64,000 nt of DNA from Jacaranda mimosifolia (GCA_018894105.1 CM032117.1:51928503-51992502); one strand, 5' to 3'. Numbered from the stretch's first letter, positions 43,332 through 56,203 are shown. Program-made: numbers and translations. Notes: a model not told the origin generated them from the sequence alone.

Positions 43332-44880
43332 TATCAAAATAAAAAAAATTATGTCCATCACAACATCATCACTCATATTTGTAGTGGCACATTATAAAAA
43401 TATAAAAATATTTATATTTTTTCTAGACAAAAATCAACTCAATAAATATAAGGAAACTCTAATAAAGCAACGAAAGTATAATGTTTGAAAAGATGAAAAA
43501 TGATACACAACATCAAGAACTAAAACATATATAGAAATTTAAGGTGAAAATTGTGTTAAATTATTTTAAAAAGTAAACATCATACAAAATAAAGATTAAT
43601 TTACATACATACAAAAAAATATGTTCAGATATTACTATGTGTTTTCAACAAATTGCTCCTATTTTGATTATCTAATTTAAAAATATAATTTAAAATAGAA
43701 AAGATCAAAAATTTCATTTATGATATGGCTAACTTTGGTATGTCAAAATGTTGACAATAAAAGTTAAAAAAATATTATGATTTTTTCCTTAGGGATATTA
43801 AAAAGAATAAGAAAATATGAACACACGTGATTATTTCTAATTCATATTTAATATATCCACTATTTCTTTTACACCTTTTTTTTTATCATATCTACTATCA
43901 ATTGCATTTTTTATTTAAGAAAATTGTATGTTGTTTATTTATTTATTTTTGTGTGTGTTTGTATCATGAATATTCATAATTTTATTCAAATAAAATAAAT
44001 ATTGAAATTAAAAAATAAATATGCCAAAATAAATTTTATCAAATAAAATTATGAGGACAACTCTAACTTTTTATAAATTTTTGAATATAAATATATTCTT
44101 CTTATTTTTGACTCCTTTCTTATTATTTCTTTTAGGGAATTGAATAAAAGTGTATCTTTTAATCCAAGAAATAGTTAAAAATTTTAGTGTATGGATGGAT
44201 GAATAATGAAGAACTTGAACAAATAAAGAAGAATTTAAGTGAATTGCAAAGTATTTATTTGCCTATAGGATTTTAAAATAATTTATAAAATTATTCTCAC
44301 GCTCACCATTGAGATTTTTTTTTTTGATAAAGCTGTTAGTCTTGTGTTTTTTTAAAAATTATCAAATAATATTCGACATACGATGCAAGTTAATTGTTAT
44401 TATAAAATAACAATTAATTTTAATACTTAATTTAATATATAACACATATCAATATTTCATTAAATGCAAAATCTATAAAAAAATTTAATACGATTCTTAA
44501 TTTCAATACTAATCTAGCATTATTCCTATCAAATATTATGTATGCCAAAACTATTCTTTTGTAAATTCTTATTAAATAAAAATGCGTAAATAAATGCAGA
44601 TGACATAAATATTGAAAAATGTGCAAATAAATATATATACTGAAAAATGTAAAGATTGATATCATTGACTATATATTTCAAGTATTCATCAAACTTTTAG
44701 AAATTTTAACTATACCAACAATATCTTTATGTAGCCTAGAAATTTACTTTAAGTATTTGAGAATGAGTTTCTATTACATTATTAACTAGTGAAAAACTAA
44801 AGCTTTTCTAGTTAGAAATTTTAATAATAAGAAGGAAATATAGAGATTATTGAAGTTTGGGGAAGTAATCTCTCATATTT
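43332..44880. other. Very AT-rich intergenic DNA, no gene seen
   Basis: Long AT-rich stretch with only short chance frames. No repeat boundary or coding signal recognised. Confidence 0.5.
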
Positions 44881-47800
44881 ATGATGTGCTTTAAATTCAA
44901 ATTAAACTATTAGTTTGATGCTGCTTGGAATTATGGCTCAAGGATCTTTCCAAAAACTAGCAATGTGTTGGTTCGTTTTAGAGAGATCTTTTTTTTCACA
45001 GGTTATCTAACTTTGAGATTTTTTACGAATGATTTTTTATGCTCAAGTTCTCTTTGAGATATGATATTTATAGTTTTTAGTTTTGATGGACTTAGGCCCA
45101 TTATAGTTTTTCTACCCTCTTTATGTGCTTAGCTTGTTCTTTGGGTTCTTCGACCTTTTTACTTAGTTAATTAGTTTTAGGCTTAATGGCATTTTTGATC
45201 AATTTATCAAATTGTTCTTGTAGTCAATGTTTAGACGTATCATCAAGCCCCCTATTTTTTATAAGAAAATTTTAATTTCATATTGAAAATATATTATAAA
45301 TTTAGTTTGTTCATTTTTCTTTATTTTAATTTGTTAAAAGTAAGATTTATTAAATGAACAAATATTTTTGAATAAGGTGTCTGCAAATTTGTAAACTTTT
45401 GTCTAAGTTGAGATTAAGTACATCTCAAAGTCTTCAAGAGGGTGCTTCATCACCCAAGAACTTAGCAAAAACTTGTCCAAGTTGAAGATTGAGAAAGAAG
45501 GAAGTCTTTATGAGGATAACTAAGATGAGTCCCTAGGGTAACTTCTCTCACAATTCATCTTTCTCCTTGCTTTTTCATGTTTTCACCTTATTTCTTTCAC
45601 AACTTTTTACCAACTCCTTGGCGTTAGTAAAATATTTCTGAGTCTTATTGATCAAACCATATCTGAGTCTTATTGGCCGTTGCTATCATGATGCCATAGG
45701 CACTTGGGTGGCTAGCAAGGACAAGCTCGGTCAGGCGCCATCGATGCTTGTGTTGGGTGCCCACTGGGCGCTCGGTAGTGGCGTTCGTCTTGGGCACCCT
45801 GAGTCAACCTCTACGAGATGATCGTCTAAGATGCCAGTGATGGGCTGTTATCTCTTGATGCCCACAGGGTGCTAGTTTCAGGTGGTCGGCCGCCTTTCTC
45901 TGCCTCGATCGGAGCACCAATCGGCATAGTTCTTCTAGTCTTGTTGTATTTGCAGGGGTCGCCTCCTCGCAGTGTTGTAGCGTATTATAAGTTCATGAGC
46001 CCTTCATTGGGCGCATTGCTTGATGAGTATTAGTGAATGAAAGCAAATCTCAAAGGTTAAGGAGTTAACATAACATGCATGAGCTCTTTTTTTGTCTGAG
46101 TCTGATTCCTGGCTCGAGTAGAGGGCTTTTCTGATGAGAAGCCTAAAGACAGTCCTATTGTTGATAATAGTTTCGCTCAAGTCACGAGGATTAGATGTTC
46201 ACTCATGCCTATAGAGTTATTTTGAAATGTTAAATATGTGTCTCTGAGGAGCTTGAGTTCTCTTCCTTTATCAAGTGAAAAAATGGTGTTATCTCCCTGA
46301 GGATACTTCACCTTGTTCAATAGTTATTTCTCATGTGGGTTTTCTCTACTCCTAGATCCTTTATTAATAGACGTAGTGAGGAGCTATGGAATATGTCTAA
46401 GTCAGTTCATGCCTAACTTATTTGAATACTTTGCTAGATTTTGACAACATTTGGCTGGCTTGGGTCTACTAGTTTCCTGAGATAATTTTCCCTTTATTTG
46501 AGGTTCATAAGGTACCAAATGAGCGTTTTTTTCATATCTTTTTCAAACCTAATAGTAAGTTTTTGAGTGGGTTGCCTTTTTCAAGAGAATCTTGGAAGGA
46601 GATGTTCTTTTTTGTTTGTGATAAAGGTTGGGGATCCCTCATAATTGGAGTAGTTCTCCTTCTTTGGATCATCTAGATCAAGTACAACGTTACCTTTGTC
46701 GAAGTTTTGAGGAGGCAGAGTTATTTGAGTATCCGTTTGACATCACTTACATATTTTTGTAGGTACATAGTATATATTTTCTTTGATTGACTTTTTGTGC
46801 ATATGTCTGAGTTATTGTTCATTTGCATTCTCATCAGTACTTTTGCTTATTTTTTTGCTCCTTGTCTTTTGGTAGGAAAGAAAATTGATTTAGGGAGGAT
46901 CCACATTAGGAGGGTGGAAAGAGGTACGCATAAAAGATATGTGGCAGAGCAGTAATGCAGAAAGGTGTCTCCAGCTGGGTGGCATTCGAACCCCCATGTT
47001 GGTGGTCAAGTAAGATGTGTGCTCCACTACCCTAGGAAGCGCACTGAGTTAATGCAAGCTAGAAGGCTGAGTTGGTGATTTTCATGCCAGCCAGAAACCA
47101 CTTACGTGAATCAGCTGCCGAAAATACTTGTCTGTAGTATGCGTGTCCCTTTCATGTTGGTGAGGGCAAGGGGATTTTTTCCAATGGCTTGTGCAGGAGT
47201 TATAGTGTCGATTCTCATTAGGATGTGGAGGAGTCTTCAAAGTATTACCAGGATGCAAGGCATGGTGAGTGAGTAGAATTAGGGAAAGTCGTGTTATACT
47301 CTTCTTCTCAACTGATCAAGAGAACCATTGGGGACGCCATGCTGATAAGCGTTTGTCTCATCACCTGGTTTAGTTTGCACATTTGTTTTTTTTTTTTAAC
47401 AATCATGCATGGTTTATACTCTTTAAGTGCAGGCTTGGAACTTAGTCACGCAGAAGTATCACCGAGCAAAAGGAGCAATGGCGATGATAGCACAACTTAA
47501 GGAAGAAGCCACCGAATTAGCTCGACAACTTGATCAAAAGATGAAGAGTGCACAAAGTTGCTGAAGGAACATGATCAATTGAAGCCATGATATGCAAAAA
47601 AGGTGAAGATAGGAAAGACGTTTTTGAAGTCTTTCAGTATGAAGATGCTCCTTAGTGCTACTCGCGAGGATGCTATTAAAGAATTCAAGGGCTTTGATGA
47701 ATTCTTTGAGGCAATTGAAGCAGAGGCATTAGTGATCGATCTATAAGTAGACTGGTCACGGTTGTTGTCGTATTTTAAGTGAGATCGAGGGTTCCCAAGC

Positions 47801-48240
47801 CGAGGATTTGCTGATGTTAGACTCTACTATTCTATTTAACCTTTTCATTGGAAAGCTTGGAGAGGCGACTGAGACAAGCAGGGAAGCAATGACAGAGGAT
47901 CTAATTGATGTTGCTCCATAAGAATAGATAGGTTTTTCCTAGAGTAAAAGTAGTGGATAGGCATTTTTATATATATTTTTTTTGTTTGAGACTACTTAGC
48001 ATTTTGCTTCAACTTAAATAATATTCATGCTCATCTTTTTGGATTTTATTGTTCGTTTAAGAGGTCAAGATAAATAAGTCTTTATAACCAAGATAAGTTC
48101 TTTAATAACAATTGGAACGTTTGTGAATATTTCAAAGAAGTTTGTGCAATTGTCATGTTGTGTATAAATAATTTAGGTAAGGAGGAATAAAGACAAGGAG
48201 GAGAAATAAAAGGTTGAGATTGTATTAGTATAAATGTGTA
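44880..48240 (-). mobile_element. Old minus-oriented gypsy remnant with antisense ORF
   Basis: On the minus strand a purine tract (AAAATAGGGGGCT, plus 45246-45258) directly precedes an LTR-like start TGATGATACG at 45245. The LTR-like part runs left with a TATA-like ACTATAAATAT at about 45066-45076. To the right lie internal sequences: a GC-rich patch (45690-45960) and a decayed + strand ORF (46380-47950), antisense to the element. The layout mirrors the two gypsy elements at the left of the window. The LTR outer end and a second LTR were not found. Confidence 0.5.
46380..47950 (+). pseudogene. Decayed antisense ORF, same family as the Tat antisense protein
   Basis: A + strand open block (about 46476-46640) reads FPLFEVHKVPNERFFHIFFK and then WKEMFFFVCDKGWG. 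It lines up with the minus-strand ORF at 13064-13816 around its FHLL...FYYL...WKK...YSSGWG segment, in the same order and spacing. Downstream (about 47590-47930) are coiled-coil-like Glu/Lys-rich pieces (EDAIKEFKGFDEFFEAIEAE). Many stops and probable introns break it. Its role in the element is unknown. Confidence 0.5.
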
Positions 48241-48269
48241 TAGATGCGTAATCAAATTTTTAAATATCT

Positions 48270-48560
48270 ATTGACAATTTTAGGATTTGTTAAGTTTTAA
48301 CTCTCAAACTTCTTATTTATATGAACGAGAGTGATGCATGTCCATTTTATGATTGTAATATAAAAGATCTAGTTGGGATAGAAAATAAATGAAAAATTTA
48401 TAAACTTTTGCAACTTGTTCATTTTTGTGGCTAAGGAAATGACATCAAGAATGGTCCTTGCTCAAGAAAGAATGTGCAAGATGAGTCCGCATGCTTCCTT
48501 TTATGAGTAGAAAAATATATTTACTTTCATTAGCATACAACAAATTCTTACATTGTATTT
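48270..48560 (+). repeat. Left piece of the duplicated upstream flank of F-box gene 3
   Basis: Matches 36340-36640 upstream of F-box gene 2 (for example GATGCATGTCCATTTTATGA, GGGATAGAAAATAAATGAAAA, CCGCATGCTTCC). The matching sequence resumes only at about 58290, so the intervening 9.7 kb is insertion in this copy. Confidence 0.78.
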
Positions 48561-49814
48561 AGTTGAAAGATGAGGAAGAAAAAAAGATAATAATAGAAAA
48601 TTATTTTTAATTGTTTGCCTGGTAAGGAAAATAGTGAAAAAAAAAAAAATTTGGAAAAACATATAGTGTTTTTGATGAAAATGATTTGTACTCATAAAAT
48701 GATGAAAAAAATTAGGGAAACTACTAGAAAAAAATGCCTATGGGGATGCCTAAATGTGTACCAACAAATAAATTTAGTGACGCTTTCACTTTTTGGGACG
48801 CTTGATTATAGCGTGTTGTAGGTGGGTGTCTTATTAGCTTTCTGTGACATTTGCAGGAGTCCCCAAAGCGATTGTTATTGTGACAGTCGATAGAGTTTCC
48901 AAAGCTTTCAAATTGTGACACTTCATAGCGTCACATGATGATTTTCAACTACCTTAACTATTTTATTATGAGACACTATAAAGTGTCTCCATAAGCCATG
49001 ACGGGATACTTTGGATTGTTTTATGAGACGCTAAAAAGTGTCTTCATATATAAATAAGAGGACACTAATAAATGTCTTGATAAATAAATTATTGAGACAT
49101 AAAAAGTGTCTCCATATGTGCTCTTATGACATTTTATAGTGTCACAATACATAAAAAATATTTCTTTAAAAACACAATTTTGTGTCCCAAAAGATATTTA
49201 AAGACACTATAAAACGTCTTGAAAACGAAAATATGTAACAAGAAAAACCAAAAAAATGTGTCCTTATATGGGTCTTTGAAGACACAAAAAAGTGACAAAA
49301 ATATTGGATGCCCCTATAGTGCAGTTAGTATGCACCTGCCATACTAATATATATAAATTCTTTTTCCTAATTGCTAAACCAACCAACCAGAAAATATATT
49401 CGGTAAAATATGTTACTACGCATCCATAACAACTATATTTCACTGTTCAATAATAATAGACGAAATAGATTGCAAACTATCACATACAAAAAACATATTA
49501 AATCATGTCTTCAATAGTTTCAATAAATTTAAACATCAATTGTATGACAACATCAATCTCCATATATCAAAACAAAATAAACTACAATGAAATAGATCCA
49601 TAAAGTTACTTCTTCATTCAAATACATAAAATGAAGAGCTAATGTTGCAACACCTCTTTGGTCCAACCACATCAATTGAAAAAGACTTTATATTCAAAAC
49701 AAGAAAGTTCTCCATTCTTCATCCATTTCAACCTATCAAATCAACAAAACATAAATTAGACTCAATAAAAAATAACAAGATTGATTATACATAAATATAA
49801 AAAAAGAAATATTA

Positions 49815-49905
49815 CCAAATGACGTGGCCAAGGTATAGCTCTACCAATAACTTCGCCAATAGTTGTACATTCTAATATAGGATGGATCAACTCCTCACTT
49901 GCCTA
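49815..49905 (-). pseudogene. Exon relic of an En/Spm-associated protein
   Basis: Minus-strand frame: LIHPILECTTIGEVIGRAIP followed by WPRHLV, ending at a GT-type donor near 49815. The G-x-A-I/V-x-W-P-x-x-L-V ending is a pattern I associate with plant Ptta/En/Spm CACTA proteins. Only about 30 codons are clear. It supports the CACTA call for the surrounding element. Confidence 0.45.
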
Positions 49906-50026
49906 CTATAACATTAACATGAACTTTGCACTAGTTGTTTCCCAATTCAACTTCTTTAACAAGTGTTGCTTGGATTTAGGCTTTCAAAATGACCAATTGC
50001 ACTAGTTTTTTATGGTTCAATCATAC

Positions 50027-50655
50027 TTTTCAAAATTTGGCCTCTATTCCAAGGCCATTTTGGCATTTGTTGGCGTCAAAATAGAGGCCAATATTTGGCC
50101 TCTATTCCAAGGCCAAAAGACTAAGTTTGGCCGTTGTACCAAGAGGCCAAACTTCCGTATCAAGGTCATTTTGCCCTTGGTGCTAAGTAAATGACCTTGG
50201 TACGGAAGTTTGGCCTCTGAATAGAGGCCAAATTTCTGTTTCAATCCATTTCTTTTTATTTTAAGTTTTATAATTTTTTTTCAACAAGTCACAAAATAGA
50301 TTAGAATTCATCTCAACATAATTCTACATAGGAATACGGCTAAAACAACAAACTTCATGTACATTACAACATGCATAACCCCAGTTTAGGATATCAATAG
50401 ATACTTATAATTTAACTTTTAGTTAGTGATATCGATTAGTTTGGAAATCCAACTTAAATTTATATATAAACAAATATATATTGTATATATAATTACATAT
50501 ATTTATTATATATAACTATATTTATTATATGTAATTATACATATAAATTTACATACATATTATTTTGTACATATTATTTATATATACAATATATACTATA
50601 ATATACATTGATTAGGTATTAAAGAGGCCAAACTTTGGCCTCTATTATAGTTTGG
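50027..50655. repeat. First copy of a duplicated internal unit of CACTA 3
   Basis: This unit (GGCCTCTATTCCAAGGCC-rich part, then the segment with CATAACCCCAGTTTAGG-type end and AT-rich tail) is repeated in direct order at 50656-50702 plus 56988-57300. The second copy is split by the copia element. Both copies contain the AGGCCAAA/GGCCTCT inverted motifs. Confidence 0.7.
50142..50218. repeat. 30-bp near-perfect hairpin
   Basis: Arms 50142-50171 and 50189-50218 pair at 29 of 30 positions around a 17-nt loop. The arm begins AGAGGCCAAACTTCCGTA. A transcript would form a strong stem that could be a substrate for small-RNA processing (inference). Confidence 0.85.
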
Positions 50656-50702
50656 TGAGTTTAACAGAGGCCAAAATTTGGCCTATGTTCCAAGGCCATT
50701 TT

Positions 50703-51499
50703 TGTTAGAAATATCTAATTAAGATACCTTGTATGCTTGTGCTTTGTGTAAACATATAATTGAAATATATACACATAAATTTATGTAAACATATAAAATT
50801 ATTTATTGAGTAAAGAAAATAAACAGAAAACCTAATTGAATGCAAGACAAAAAATTGTATTAGTCGAGGCCTGTTGCTCAAACAGTCTCCTTAAGGTAAT
50901 ATTACCTCTCACACAGTGCTAGAAGGCTCCTGGCAATTCATCTCCTAAGATAAAACAGCTTTCCTTCGGTCTAAGGTAGTACTCCAATAGAATGAAACTA
51001 GCGAACTTTTTTAACTTGGAACTCTTCTTTAATTGATAGTGTTTAAGTGTGCAATGTAGTGAGACAGAATGCTAGTAAGTATGTTTCTTTTTTTAAGTGG
51101 TTTGGGTTGGTGCTAGGCACTCCTATTTATAGTTGTGCAATGCAATTTTGTTGACGAGACATGATTCCTTACTAGAATAATAATTTTTTTTAAGGACACA
51201 CACAACTATAGGATAAAACCCCGTAACTTATTCTTTTAATGAAGAGTTATAGCTCCATTAAAGAGTTAGGAGCTAAAGTCATAACTCTAACTTTTGAGCT
51301 AACTTTTGTATAGGGATGTGTCCATCAGGATATATTAAAAATAAACTTTAACTATTTTATTTACACACCCACACCCTTTTTTTTTATGTGGATAGACTCG
51401 TTCTACCTACTACAATGTTTTTAAATTATTTCTCAATTTTAACTCAAATTTCTTATTCAATTATTAAAATTTTGGCATATAAATATGCCGAATTTTACA
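50703..51499 (-). repeat. Copia 3' LTR (left side)
   Basis: 797 bp, TGTTAG...TTTTACA as read on the + strand, matching 56204-56987 throughout with scattered substitutions and small indels. The internal purine tract abuts its right end. Confidence 0.92.
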
Positions 51500-52035
51500 A
51501 CCCCCCACATGAATAAGAAAATTATCTCGCCAACTATGCATATGAATGCAGACATACACGAAAGAGTTCTAGCTTGAGCGAAACTGCATCGAGATAGGTA
51601 GCTTGTGGCTTTGAACCTTCCTTAGTGAGAACTATCGGATGTACTCGCTAACTAGTGAAAGTGATGTCTTGAACTGTTCAGCTTTTTGTGTACACCAAAA
51701 TAATAGAACTTCACACAACTCTGCCCAATAGTCAGTTTAAGTTCTTATGGTTGTGTTTATTTTGGCCCTGAACAATTCTTGGGACATAGGTGGCTTCTTA
51801 TTAAGAGGTTCCTGCTGCACCTCTATTTGAAGATTCAAGGTATAAGAGCCATTAAAAGCAACACTTAACCTTAACATTTTGCAGGTGGCACTGTTTACTT
51901 ATCATAGGAATAGGATGGAGGTTGGACCCCCACAGTGCATCCACGTCGAGACACAATGACTTGTACTTTTTCCCTTTGAACCTATTTATTGGGATCTCCA
52001 GTCATATAGGTAGGGTTCCCATTGTAGTGCCTCAT

Positions 52036-52410
52036 TTATTTTATAGGCTTAAGTCCCATTCCCCTAGATAATTTTTCAACTTGCTCTTTATTTAAGCCTT
52101 TGGTTAGTGGATCCACAATGTTCTCTTTTGATCTCACATAATCAATAGAGATAACTCCATCAGAGAGCAGTTGTCTAACGGTATTATGTCTACGACGTAT
52201 ATGTCTAGACTTACCATTGTACATAATACTTTGTGCCCTACCAATTGTCGATTGATTATCACAATAAATGCAAATTGCCGGCACAGGTTTGGGCTAATTT
52301 GGGATATCTTCCAAGAAATGGCGTAGCCATTCTGCTTTCTCGCCTGCCTTGTCCAATGCTATGAACTCAGATTCCATAGTTGACCTAGCTATGCAGGTTT
52401 GTTTGAAGGA
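52036..52410 (-). pseudogene. Copia RNase H region
   Basis: The minus-strand frame gives the C-terminal RNase H of copia elements: [24 protein letters not shown] text near 52410-52350, then CDNQSTIGRAQS and YVRSKENIVDPLTKGL near the end. The stop at about 52036 is the normal end of the polyprotein. A stop at about 52300 and frame shifts between 52410 and 52914 separate it from the RT. Normal role: removal of RNA from the RNA-DNA hybrid. Confidence 0.85.
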
Positions 52411-52913
52411 TTTCCATGAGATAGCCCCTCCTCCTAAAGTGAAAACATATCCACTTGTGGACTTAGTTTCATTGGAGTCTGATATTCAATTAGCATCACT
52501 GTAACCTTCTGTTATAGTCGGATATCTGTATAATGCAACCCAGAACTTAAAGTATATTTCAAGTAGCTTAAGACTTTAATTAGTGCAGTCCAGTACTCTT
52601 GACCTGGGTTGCTAGTAAATCTACTTAGCTTGCCAATAGCATATGCTATATCAGGCCTTGTACAATTTATAATGTACATGAGGCTCCCAATTATGCGCGC
52701 ATACTCTAGTTAAGCCTTCGCCTCACCTTTATTTTTTGTAAGCCGTTGATTTACATCTATGAGAGTTTACGTAGTCCATGTTCTTATCTCAAGAACTTTT
52801 GTAACACTTTCTCATTGTAGTGAGATTGTGTCAGTGTCAACCTATCGGATGTTTTTATAATTTTTATTCCAAGGATTACATTCGCTACTCCTATATCTTT
52901 CATGTCAAAATTG

Positions 52914-53885
52914 TTACTTAGCAATTTTTTTCGTCTCTTTAATTACATCACTATCCCTTTCCATAATTAGCATGTCGTCTATGTATAGACATACAATGAC
53001 ATACTTGGTAGTGGCACCCTTGACGTATACACATTTGTCACACTCATTGATTCTAAAGCCATTCGTAAGCATGGCTTGATCAAATTTTACGTGCAATTGC
53101 TTAGGAGTTTGCTTTAAGTCATATAATGACTTTATTAATTTGCACACCTTCTTCTCTTGTCCTGGAACAACAGACCCTTTTGGTTGTTCCATATAGATTT
53201 CCTCATCTAAATCGCCATTTACAAAGGCTGTTTTAACATCCATTTGATGAATCTCAAGATTATTGATAGCTGCAAATGTAATCAACAACCTAATGGATGT
53301 TATCCTAGTCATTGGTGAATAAGTGTCAAAGTAGTCGAGACCTTCTTTTTGTTTATATCCTTTGACCACTAATCTCGCCTTATATTTATCTATTGTACCA
53401 TTTGCTTTCATCTTCTTCTTGAAAATCCATTTACACACTAAAGGTTTATTTCCAAGAAAAAGGTCCACCAATTCCCACGTGTGGTTTTGCATGATGGACT
53501 CAATTTTGCTATTTACCGCCTTTCTCCATAATGGAGCTTTTGGCGTTGTCATAGTCTCAATGAAAGTTTGTGGTTCACTTTCTAGTACATAAGTCAAGAA
53601 ATTGGGTCCAAATGACTTAGGTATTCTAGCCCTCTTGCTATGTCTAAGTTCATTTTCCTCTTTGTTCGATTCTTGAACTTCTCGAGGCCTTTTAATTGAG
53701 ATTTGTCCTTCTTCCTTTTTCCAAGGAAACACATCCTCAAGGAAACTTGCATTCCTTGACTCGGTAATAGTATTAACATGAACGTCATCTATATCAGATT
53801 TATGTATAAGGAATCTATATGTTGCAGTATGTTGTGTATACCCAATAAAGATTCCGTCAACTGTTTTAGGTCCTATCTTGACCAT
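52914..53885 (-). pseudogene. Copia integrase end and reverse transcriptase, 323-codon open frame
   Basis: Begins with the integrase C-terminal segment GIFIGYTQHTATYRFL, then a linker. The RT starts at about residue 120 (PLWRKAVNSKIESIMQNHTW) and continues with KWIFKKKMKANG, KARLVVKGYKQKEG and HQMDVKTAFVNGDL, which carries the first catalytic Asp, and reaches the catalytic YIDDM at about residue 305. All catalytic Asp residues are visible. The frame ends at an A-rich run at about 52914-52925, where a one-base shift seems to have occurred. It is in frame with the integrase piece upstream; two stops lie between them. Confidence 0.9.
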
Positions 53886-54614
53886 TTTAGGAGGTGGGAC
53901 TCTTACCTTAGCTAGACACCCCTACACTCGAAGATATTGGTAGGAAGGTGGATGACCTTTTCAAGCTTCATAAGGTGTCTTTTCTAGTTTCTTATGAGGT
54001 AATTTATTAAGTATGTGGTTTGCAGTGAACATTGCCTCTTCCCACATGTTTTGAGGTGCTCCTGCATTTATTAACAAAGTGTTCATCATTTCTTTTAATG
54101 TTCTATTTTTACGCTCTGCAATGTCATTTGATTGAGGTGCATATGGAGCTGTCACTTCATTGATTATTCCATACTCTGCACAAAACTCCTCAAACAGGTA
54201 AACATATTCCCCTCCTCTATCACTTCGAAGAATTTTTATTTTCCTCCCAATTTGATTCTCAACCTCATTTTTATATTGTTTAAATACTTCAAAAGCCTCA
54301 TCTTTACTTGAAAGTAAGTAAACATAGCAATACCTTGCGCAATCATCAATAAAAGTTATAAAATATTTCTTTCCACCTCTAGATTGCACCATTTTTAAAT
54401 CACATGTATCGGTGTGAATTAAATCTAATGGTTCAGTGCTTCTCTCAATTGACTTCAAAGGAATTTTAGTCATTTTTACCTCAATGCAAATTTCATATCT
54501 TGGCTTCAAGTCAAGATTTAATTTTGGTAATATGCTAAAGTTTACGAGTTTAGAGTTTGACTTGTAATTAACATGTCCTATTCTATGATGCCATAAATTA
54601 GACGACTCAAGCAA
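53886..54614 (-). pseudogene. Copia integrase
   Basis: The N-terminal zinc-binding part has HHRIGHVN, but the Cys pair reads YEIC instead of CxxC, so one ligand is lost. The catalytic core is present: DLIHTDTCD, LRSDRGGEY and AERKNRTLKEMM supply the D, D and E. After TPYEA two in-frame stops appear (about 53961 and near 53920). Both replace positions that are Trp in relatives, which fits G-to-A changes. The frame is otherwise continuous with the RT frame at 53885. Role: insertion of the cDNA into the host genome. Confidence 0.88.
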
Positions 54615-54642
54615 GTAGGAAGGGTTTATTTTATTATTAGAA

Positions 54643-55272
54643 TCAACATTTGGTCCATTTTTTTGGTATGATGGTCATTACATTTATCTTAAAAAGACCA
54701 TCGCACAAATAACATTTACTGACAAGTATTCCATTTTTAGTAAGTACAAACTTGTCGGACTTAAAGACCATTTTAAATCCATTCTTGCTTAACATTGGCC
54801 CTGACACTAAATTTCTTCTAATCTCCGGCATGTGAAGCACATTATTGAGAGTCAACTCTTTTCCGGATGTCATTTTCAATATTACTTTGCCAACTCCGTG
54901 CACCTTGGAGCTTGAGGAATTTCCCATGTACAAATTTTCATCCTCAACCTCCTTATAGGTTGTAAACATATTTCTTTTGGCACACACATGTCGAGTGGTC
55001 CCCGTACCCACCCACCATTGATTGGGATTTTCAACTAAGTTTACCTTTGAAATAACTACAGACAAATTCATGTCTCTTACGTCAGCGGGTAGTTTGTCCA
55101 TTTTAGTGATATCAATATTCATTTCCTCATGCCAATCGAAGTTTACGGGCTTCTCAGCTTGTCCCATCATAATAGGTGCAGGAACAACTGGAGTGGTCCG
55201 AACTCCATTGCCAACGCCACTAACATTGGACTCAATATTTGCAACATTGGTTGCCTCATCATTTAATGCCAT
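54643..55272 (-). pseudogene. Copia gag start fused to protease, gag body deleted
   Basis: A 209-codon frame. Residues 1-75 look like the beginning of a copia gag ([16 protein letters not shown]) and then pass straight into the protease ([18 protein letters not shown]), without the usual roughly 250-300-residue gag body and zinc knuckle. The protease active site reads G-T-G where D-S/T-G is needed, so the catalytic Asp is lost. The end leads into the next frame by a shift at about 54640. A full element would have supplied capsid and polyprotein processing; this copy cannot. Confidence 0.8.
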
Positions 55273-56203
55273 AGTTTATCTTTTCTATAATTAAATAACG
55301 AATCTATCACACAGAAATCTAGAACCCTCACAAATTTGAAAACAAATAACAGAAAATGAGTCTATTGCAAGTAAAGCTCCTATTTTAGAATTAAAGTAGA
55401 AACTTAATTACTTTTGAAGCAGAGTGAGATCCCTTTGCAAATTAGCAGATTCTATAATTATTCCTCAAATTAAATGCTTCAAAACCACAAACATAAACTA
55501 TAATAGAATGTGTCAATCTTTTCGGGCTACACTTATAATAATTGTAAAGAGCAAAACAGGATATTGTTATAAGATTGATAATAATATTAATTAAGGGACT
55601 TAGCAATCTACGACACCTTATGGATACTAACAAAATGCATGCATATATTCTGTTATGATATATATATATATATAATGTAATCCTCCACGATTAACTTTGA
55701 AACTTGATTTCCAGGATATAGTGGAACTATATTTCCGCAAGTCAAAGTAAACGTACAACTTACTTATATTCAATATATATTGTAAATTGAGATAGAATAA
55801 CTTTTAACCAGTCTGCCCACCAGAAGATTCAAACAAGTCTAGTATTTAAGCAACAACTTGTAATCACTAGATAAAATATTTAAATGGTAACCTTCAACTT
55901 GATTTCATAGTATAATTGCTCAATCGACTACAAAAGATAGAATTTCAAGTAAGCAAGTAAATCTGGAATTACTTTTCCTATATTGCTATCATCTAATTAT
56001 ACTCGGTAGAATGTTCAGCATAAAAAGAGGAGCAGATTTTAATTTCTTGAAGTACGTAGTTTTAAAACAAAATTAATTTAATAGCAAGAACCAGTACACA
56101 CATGTACTTATATTTTGATGATCAAGCAGAATATTTAACCAAACATTAGAGAAGAAAACTTAATTAACCACAAGAAAATGGAACAATAATATTACGTTAA
56201 CAT
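55273..56203 (-). other. Copia 5' untranslated region
   Basis: AT-rich leader between the right LTR and the gag start. I do not see the usual TGGTATCAGAG primer-binding site next to the LTR; the sequence there reads ATGTTAACGTAAT on the minus strand. It is decayed or uses another primer. Confidence 0.5.

Noticed and set aside
48615..48821. 68-codon frame at the left CACTA 3 border
   Set aside because: AT-rich, crosses the transposon end, no domain.
50500..50620. Possible hAT or MITE in the TATA-rich stretch
   Set aside because: Only low-complexity ATATAT; no termini or target duplication.
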